Shown here in pieces: positions 6,858 through 11,411 of a stretch of DNA of 11,411 nt. The translations under genes and the position numbers were made by a program. Positions within the stretch are counted from its first letter, which is position 1, and each line of letters begins with the position of its first letter. The notes under the pieces are model-generated. The model searched no databases. It was not told where the DNA came from and was given only the letters and a program-made list of their open reading frames with translations. The DNA comes from Endomicrobiia bacterium (GTDB lineage Bacteria > Elusimicrobiota > Endomicrobiia > Endomicrobiales > Endomicrobiaceae): NCBI GenBank assembly GCA_025998295.1, contig BNVT01000034.1:1-11411 (forward strand). Direction: 5' to 3'.

Positions 6858-9800
6858 TTAGTTGGCATAATTATTACCAACCTTTTGGCGAGCAATGCTC
6901 ATCAAAAGCTTGAGTCTGTTCATTTGATTAACTTCGCTTGCTCCTGAATCATAGTCAACAGCAGCGATGTTGATATCATTATACCGACGTTTTAATTCTT
7001 TTATAACACCTCTACCTGTGATGTTGTTGGGTAGGCATCCAAATGGTTGCACGCATACTATGTTGTTTACACCACCTTCTATAAGTTCAAGCATTTCAGC
7101 TGTTAGAAGCCATCCCTCGCCAGTTTGATTACACACTGAAATAATATCTGAAGCTTTTATCGCTAAATCTCTTGTAGTTTGATAAGAATGAAAATTGACG
7201 CTTTTTTTAAGAACCTTTCTTACAACAGAACGGAGACGTTCTATATACCCGTTTGTTATTAAGGATATAATTTTATTTTTAAAACTTCCATCAAGATATT
7301 TATACTTATAGACATCGTCCAATATACAGTAATTTATAAAATCCATCAGGTCTGGAACAATTACTTCAGCTCCTTCTTTTTCCAAAAAGGCAACTAGATT
7401 GTTATTAGCGTCGGGATGAAATTTAATTAAGATTTCACCAACAACTCCAACTCGCGGTTTTTTTATTTTTCGCATAACTATGTTATCAAAATTGCTAACA
7501 ATTTTTTTTATGGTTTTTTTAAAATTAAAATATATTATTTTCCCTGCTCTGTTTGAAAGACGCGTAAGCCATGTTTCAACTAAAGCATCTGTCTGTCCAA
7601 CGTATAGTTCGTAAGGACGCACACGATTGGATAATCTCATAAGCAAATCGCTGTAAAGAATCATGAGTAAAGTGTCTTTTAACATCGCAAAAGAGACTCC
7701 CAAAGATTTATTTAATGAAGAATCTGTTACGCTGAAAGAAATTATGGGAACATTTTTAAAACCAGCTTTTTGGGCTGCTTTTCTTAAGAAACCTGCATAA
7801 CTTGTGGCTCTGCATCCTCCGCCTGTCTGCGATACAATCATTGCTGTTTTGTTTATATCGTATTTGCCTGACTTTAAAGCATTTATAAGTTGGCCGACAA
7901 CAACTATTGCGGGATAGCATGCATCGTTGTTTACATGTTGCAATCCCTCTTCTATATCATTTTTGTTAACTTTAGGTAAAACTTCTAGATTTATTCCGTA
8001 CTTGCGTTGTATAATAGAACTTGCAAGACGAAAATGCATAGGCGAAAGCTGCGGACATAAAATGGTGTAAGATTCTTTCATATCTTTTGTAAATTCAGAA
8101 AACTTTGTTTTTTCAAACGTATCCTCTTTAAATTTTAATCCTTTTCTTTCTCTTGTAGCTGCAATCAAAGAACGTATGCGTATTTTTACTGCGCCCAAGT
8201 TAGAGCCTTCATCTATTTTTAATACGGTATAAATTTTACCTGATCTAGCAAGTATATCTTCAGTTTGTTCCGTAGTAATTGCATCTAATCCGCAGCCGAA
8301 AGAGTTAAGCTGTACGAGTTCAAGATTGTCTATTTTTGTGGCAAGATTTGCAGCGCGATATAATCTTGAATGATACATCCACTGGTCAGCAAAATTAATT
8401 TTTCCAAGAGGTCCTGATAAATGCGCTACAGAATCTTCCGTTAAAACTACCGTACCATGCGCCACAATTAAATCTGCAATGCCATGGTTTATTGTTGGAT
8501 CAATGTGGTATGGTCTTCCTGCCAAAATAACTGCCGGTTTGTTTGTCTCCTTAATTTCTTTTATAAGCAGCGCACCTTGTTTTCTTATATCTTTTTTGAA
8601 TAAATCAAGCGCAGCTCGCGCTCCGAACACAGCAAAGACAAGTTCTTTTTTTGCTATATCAAAATCTTTCAGTTCTTCGACAAGTCTGGATATTAATTTT
8701 TTAATATTTGTGAAAGTAAGAAACGGTTGCAGGAATTTTATGACTTTTTCTTCTAAAACACTCATGTTTAAGCGAATAACTTCAGGATAGCCTCCTACTA
8801 TAGGACAATTATAGTGGTTATCGGCATCTTTAAATTCTTTTACTTCGTACGGCATGCATGGGTAAAAAATAGTTTTAATGCCTTTTTTAACAAGATTTTC
8901 TATATGCCCGTGAACCATCTTAGCCGGGAAACATACGCTTTGAGATGAAATACTATCGAGCCCCCCGTTAAATAAAGTGGTTGACGAATAATCCGACAGC
9001 ACTACGCTGAAACCGAGTTTTGTAAAGAGAGTAAACCAGAAAGGATAATTCTCATACATATTTAAAACGCGTGGGATACCGATTTCTCCGCGAGGAGCTT
9101 TTTCTAAAGGCAAAGGTTCGTAATAATCGAAAAGACGTTTATATTTATAATCAAACATATTAAAAACAAAATCATGGTTTTTTTTATTTTGTAGAGCATT
9201 TTCGCATCTGTTACCTGAAACAAAAGTTTTGTCGTTAGGAAAGGTTGATATGTTTAACAGGCAAGAATTCTTGCATCCTTTGCAGTGTGAATTTTTTGTT
9301 GAGTACGAGAATTTTAAAAGTTTTTCTATAGAAATAATAGAGGAAGAAATTTTTTTATTTTGAAGCGCAATAATTGCAGCCCCAAAGCCTCCCATAATCC
9401 CTGCAATATCAGGACGGATAATTTCAGTTTTTAAAAGAATTTCGGCAACTCTTAAAACGCCGTTGTTAAGAAATGTGCCGCCTTGAACAACTATTTGTCC
9501 TCCAAGCTCTTTGGCATTGCTCATTTTTATAACTTTATATAGAACATTTTTGATAACAGAGTAATCGAGTCCTGCAGAAATATCTCCTACTTCAGCGCCT
9601 TCTTTTTGCACCTGTTTGATCTTAGAGTTCATAAATACCGTGCACCTTGATCCTAAATCTACAGGTTTTTTTGCAAATAAAGCAAGTTTTGCAAAATCTT
9701 GCATACTACGATCTAACGATTGCGCAAAATTTTGTATAAAAGATCCGCATCCTGAAGAGCATGCTTCGTTTAAAATAATTTTATCTATAAATCCATTTTT

Positions 9801-11099
9801 GACATATATGCACTTCATGTCTTGTCCACCAATATCTAAAATAAAAGATACTTTTGAATTAAAATGACAAGCAGCTTTGTAATGGGCCATTGTTTCAACT
9901 TCACCGCAGTCAAAATCTAACGCAGCTTTTATCAAAGCTTCGCCGTAACCTGTAACACACGCTCCTGCTATTTGAGTATCTTTTGGAAGGCGCATATAAA
10001 TTTCTTTTAGAATATCAATAATAGACTGAAGCGGATTGCTATTATTGTGCCCGTAATAAGAGTATGCTATCGCTTTATCTTTGTTTATTAAAACAACTTT
10101 AGTGGTTGTTGAGCCTGAGTCAACTCCTAAAAATAAATCGCCTTTTGCATCTTCAAGTTTAATTTTAGATGCCGACACTTTGTTATGGCGGTCTAGAAAA
10201 TCGTCATAATCTTTTTCGTTTGTAAATAAAGGCGGAAGAAATGTGGACCTGCCATGCAGAGATTTGTAGGATAAAGTTTTAAATTTTTCTTTTAATTGTT
10301 CTAATGTAACTTCATTGCCTTTGCTTAACAATGCCGCTCCGAAAGAAACAAAAAAATGAGCATTATCTGGGAAAAATATATTCTCAGGTTTTAATTGCAA
10401 AGAGTTAGTAAAACAATTTCGCAGTTCAGATAAAAAGAAAAGAGGGCCGCCGATAAAACAAACATTTCCTCTAATAGCGCGACCTCTTGCCAATCCTCCG
10501 ATAGTTTGGTTGACAACGGCTTGCAAAATGCTTGTCGCAATATCTTCTCTCGCAGCTCCTTCATTTAAAAGTGACAGAATATCTGTTTTTGCAAAGACTC
10601 CGCATCTTGCTGCTATAGGATATATTGTTTTATGTTTTTTAGAAAGTTCATTAATTCCTGTGGCATCGGTTTGAAGAATTTGAGCCATTTGGTCTATAAA
10701 AGCGCCCGTGCCTCCAGCACAGACTTCATTCATTCTCTGATCTGTTGACGAGCTGTCAAAAAATGTAATTTTTGCGTCTTCTCCTCCAAGTTCTATTGCA
10801 ATATCAATTTTTGGAAGAAAAGTTTTTATGGCTTTGGAGCACGCTATCACTTCTTGTTCAAAATCCATATTGATTTTTTGTGATAATTCTATAGCACCGG
10901 AGCCCGTAGTGCATATTGTAAAATTTGCGGTTTGGAATTCTTTTGGAGTGTCGTCGATTAAACTTATAACAGTGTTTAATAAATCTGATTGATGTCTTTT
11001 ATAATTATTGTAAATAGATTTGTTTTTTTGATTTAGTATCGAAAGCTTTACAGTTGTTGAGCCTATATCAAGCCCTACTCTTAAAGTATAGTGCTGCAC
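6858..11099 (-). CDS. Giant acyl-CoA dehydratase activase fusion: two BcrAD/BadFG ATPase domains plus 2-hydroxyacyl-CoA dehydratase-like half
   Basis: The 1413-residue protein joins what are separate subunits in classic systems. Residues about 6-260 form the first activator ATPase domain (ASKHA fold): DIGSTTVK at 11-18, ELGGEDAK at 103-110, Cys127 in NEVCAGGTGAFID and Cys166 in AARCGVFAKTD, the pair that binds the bridging [4Fe-4S] cluster in HgdC-type activators. Residues about 322-578 repeat the domain: VDSGSTTTK, DIGGQDMK, Cys447 in NEACSSGCGSF and Cys486 in GSRCTVF. A cysteine cluster follows (606, 609, 613, 632). A DUF2229-like region starts near 672 (IGIPRVLNMYENYPFW) with Cys723, Cys748 and Cys765. 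The C-terminal half has further HgdB-like motifs: FGCGLDA (936), NNDACYPA (1061), TGGGCRATSY (1096), QPFGCLPNNITGRG (1355). The known logic is ATP-driven transfer of one low-potential electron to an Fe-S dehydratase or double-cubane protein; the substrate is not readable here. The start is GTG with AGGAG six bases upstream. The frame is intact throughout. Confidence 0.93.
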   Translation of the reverse strand: MQHYTLRVGLDIGSTTVKLSILNQKNKSIYNNYKRHQSDLLNTVISLIDDTPKEFQTANFTICTTGSGAIELSQKINMDFEQEVIACSKAIKTFLPKIDIAIELGGEDAKITFFDSSSTDQRMNEVCAGGTGAFIDQMAQILQTDATGINELSKKHKTIYPIAARCGVFAKTDILSLLNEGAAREDIATSILQAVVNQTIGGLARGRAIRGNVCFIGGPLFFLSELRNCFTNSLQLKPENIFFPDNAHFFVSFGAALLSKGNEVTLEQLKEKFKTLSYKSLHGRSTFLPPLFTNEKDYDDFLDRHNKVSASKIKLEDAKGDLFLGVDSGSTTTKVVLINKDKAIAYSYYGHNNSNPLQSIIDILKEIYMRLPKDTQIAGACVTGYGEALIKAALDFDCGEVETMAHYKAACHFNSKVSFILDIGGQDMKCIYVKNGFIDKIILNEACSSGCGSFIQNFAQSLDRSMQDFAKLALFAKKPVDLGSRCTVFMNSKIKQVQKEGAEVGDISAGLDYSVIKNVLYKVIKMSNAKELGGQIVVQGGTFLNNGVLRVAEILLKTEIIRPDIAGIMGGFGAAIIALQNKKISSSIISIEKLLKFSYSTKNSHCKGCKNSCLLNISTFPNDKTFVSGNRCENALQNKKNHDFVFNMFDYKYKRLFDYYEPLPLEKAPRGEIGIPRVLNMYENYPFWFTLFTKLGFSVVLSDYSSTTLFNGGLDSISSQSVCFPAKMVHGHIENLVKKGIKTIFYPCMPYEVKEFKDADNHYNCPIVGGYPEVIRLNMSVLEEKVIKFLQPFLTFTNIKKLISRLVEELKDFDIAKKELVFAVFGARAALDLFKKDIRKQGALLIKEIKETNKPAVILAGRPYHIDPTINHGIADLIVAHGTVVLTEDSVAHLSGPLGKINFADQWMYHSRLYRAANLATKIDNLELVQLNSFGCGLDAITTEQTEDILARSGKIYTVLKIDEGSNLGAVKIRIRSLIAATRERKGLKFKEDTFEKTKFSEFTKDMKESYTILCPQLSPMHFRLASSIIQRKYGINLEVLPKVNKNDIEEGLQHVNNDACYPAIVVVGQLINALKSGKYDINKTAMIVSQTGGGCRATSYAGFLRKAAQKAGFKNVPIISFSVTDSSLNKSLGVSFAMLKDTLLMILYSDLLMRLSNRVRPYELYVGQTDALVETWLTRLSNRAGKIIYFNFKKTIKKIVSNFDNIVMRKIKKPRVGVVGEILIKFHPDANNNLVAFLEKEGAEVIVPDLMDFINYCILDDVYKYKYLDGSFKNKIISLITNGYIERLRSVVRKVLKKSVNFHSYQTTRDLAIKASDIISVCNQTGEGWLLTAEMLELIEGGVNNIVCVQPFGCLPNNITGRGVIKELKRRYNDINIAAVDYDSGASEVNQMNRLKLLMSIARQKVGNNYAN

Positions 11100-11105
11100 T
11101 TGATA

Positions 11106-11110
11106 CTCCT
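11106..11110 (-). promoter_or_regulatory. Ribosome binding site of the activase gene
   Basis: AGGAG on the minus strand, six bases before the GTG at 11099-11097. It makes the GTG the likely start; the next residues (QHYTLRVGLDIGSTT) lead straight into the ATPase fold, so nothing upstream is needed. Confidence 0.88.
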
Positions 11111-11119
11111 GCCTGCAAG

Positions 11120-11147
11120 ATTATACTTTTTGTTTTTAAAAGTTAAA
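11120..11147 (-). promoter_or_regulatory. Proximal promoter of the activase gene (repeat unit one)
   Basis: On the minus strand TTTAAC (11147-11142), 16 bases, then a perfect TATAAT (11125-11120). Transcription would begin close to 11113, giving a leader of about 14 bases that barely includes the AGGAG ribosome binding site. The -35 box is only fair; the -10 box is consensus. Confidence 0.6.
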
Positions 11148-11173
11148 CTAATCAAAACCTCACCTTTTGCAAG

Positions 11174-11203
11174 ATTATATTTTTTGTTTTTATAAGAGTT
11201 AAA
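11174..11203 (-). promoter_or_regulatory. Distal promoter of the activase gene (repeat unit two)
   Basis: On the minus strand TTTAAC (11203-11198), 18 bases, then TATAAT (11179-11174). It is the duplicate of the proximal promoter with a spacer two bases longer, and would give a leader of about 68 bases that runs through unit one. The 16 versus 18 spacing may give the two copies different strengths. Confidence 0.55.
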
Positions 11204-11223
11204 TGAATCAAAACCTCGCCTTT

Positions 11224-11411
11224 CCACTCCCATGTTATCAAAATTAGCTTGGCAAAGCAACAGCAGTTCCGGCGGCAAATTCAAGCAGCTAAGCAACAAT
11301 AGAATTACAGAACAAGCGCATGAAAAAAGTTTCTTGAGGCGACTGATTCTAGACTTAAAGCCAATTCCATGAACTTGCAATTTGGTATTGCCCTGCAATA
11401 ATCAAAAATCA
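11224..11411. other. Noncoding or vestigial stretch at the right edge, richer in G+C than its surroundings
   Basis: A minus-strand frame is open from a TTG at 11398 into the activase gene (105 codons). It has no ribosome binding site, overlaps the real activase start, and its second half is just the translated promoter repeat. A hydrophobic run (SVILLLLSCLNLPPELLLLC) looks like a lipoprotein or membrane segment but may be chance or a relic. Small palindromes occur: GCTTGGCAAAGC near 11248 and ATTGC-CCT-GCAAT at 11387-11399. No known RNA family was recognised. The neighbour beyond the edge would tell whether this is a gene end. Confidence 0.35.

Larger units (their letters stand above)
11114..11223. 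repeat. Tandem direct repeat of a ~54-base unit upstream of the activase gene
   Basis: Unit one is 11114-11167 (54 bases) and unit two 11168-11223 (56 bases). By eye they differ by four substitutions and two one-base insertions, so about 50 positions match. Both begin TGCAAGATTATA and end AATCAAAACCTC-CCTTT. Each unit contains one complete promoter-like pair on the minus strand. The copies abut exactly, which suggests a local duplication. Confidence 0.93.

Noticed and set aside
8479..9867. Plus-strand frames of about 80-100 codons inside the activase gene
   Set aside because: They are opposite the motif-rich activase frame, and their composition and lack of domains mark them as shadows.
11114..11223. 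CRISPR array
   Set aside because: Only two units, which abut directly without unique spacers; they are a tandem duplication.
11081..11398. A 105-codon minus-strand frame starting at a TTG
   Set aside because: It overlaps the well-supported activase start, has no ribosome binding site, and half of it is the translated promoter repeat. The repeated peptide KNKKYNLA follows from the DNA duplication.

Overview
The window is AT-rich (roughly two thirds A+T by eye) and holds ordinary bacterial housekeeping genes beside genes of strictly anaerobic, iron-sulfur metabolism. The gene content, the low G+C, the lysine-rich tail on ribosomal protein L31 and a freshly broken gene fit an anaerobic gut bacterium of the Elusimicrobiota, possibly an Endomicrobium-type symbiont of termite-gut flagellates. 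That placement is an inference from overall character; nothing here is a taxonomic marker I can prove without a search.

Layout, left to right. Bases 1-864 (+) are the C-terminal 287 residues of a GltD/NfnB-type FAD-NAD(P) oxidoreductase cut by the window edge. One base later (866-2872, +) is a lipoteichoic-acid-synthase/sulfatase-family membrane enzyme broken by two compensating one-base frameshifts, the first at a run of eight T's. A 217-base gap follows with a weak hairpin and a convincing sigma70 promoter, then rpmE (3090-3425) with a strong intrinsic terminator. Next come prfA (3521-4591) and prmC (4592-5446) with no bases between them: release factor 1 and the enzyme that methylates the glutamine of its GGQ loop. 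A 147-base gap separates these from genes on the opposite strand.

On the minus strand lie a DUF362 protein with two [4Fe-4S] ferredoxin motifs (5594-6640) and, upstream of it in transcription, a 1413-residue gene (6858-11099). This fuses two BadF/BadG/BcrA/BcrD-type activator ATPase domains to a 2-hydroxyacyl-CoA-dehydratase-like cysteine-rich half. Its GTG start is fixed by a good ribosome binding site. Directly upstream are two tandem copies of a ~54-base unit, each carrying a TTTAAC/TATAAT promoter. The last ~190 bases are noncoding or vestigial.

The two minus-strand genes together suggest ATP-driven, low-potential electron transfer, with the ferredoxin-like DUF362 protein as a possible electron partner; the substrate is unknown. 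I saw no CRISPR array, tRNA, rRNA, transposase or clear phage gene. The points most worth a second look are the intact giant activase fusion, its duplicated promoter, and the two-lesion pseudogene.
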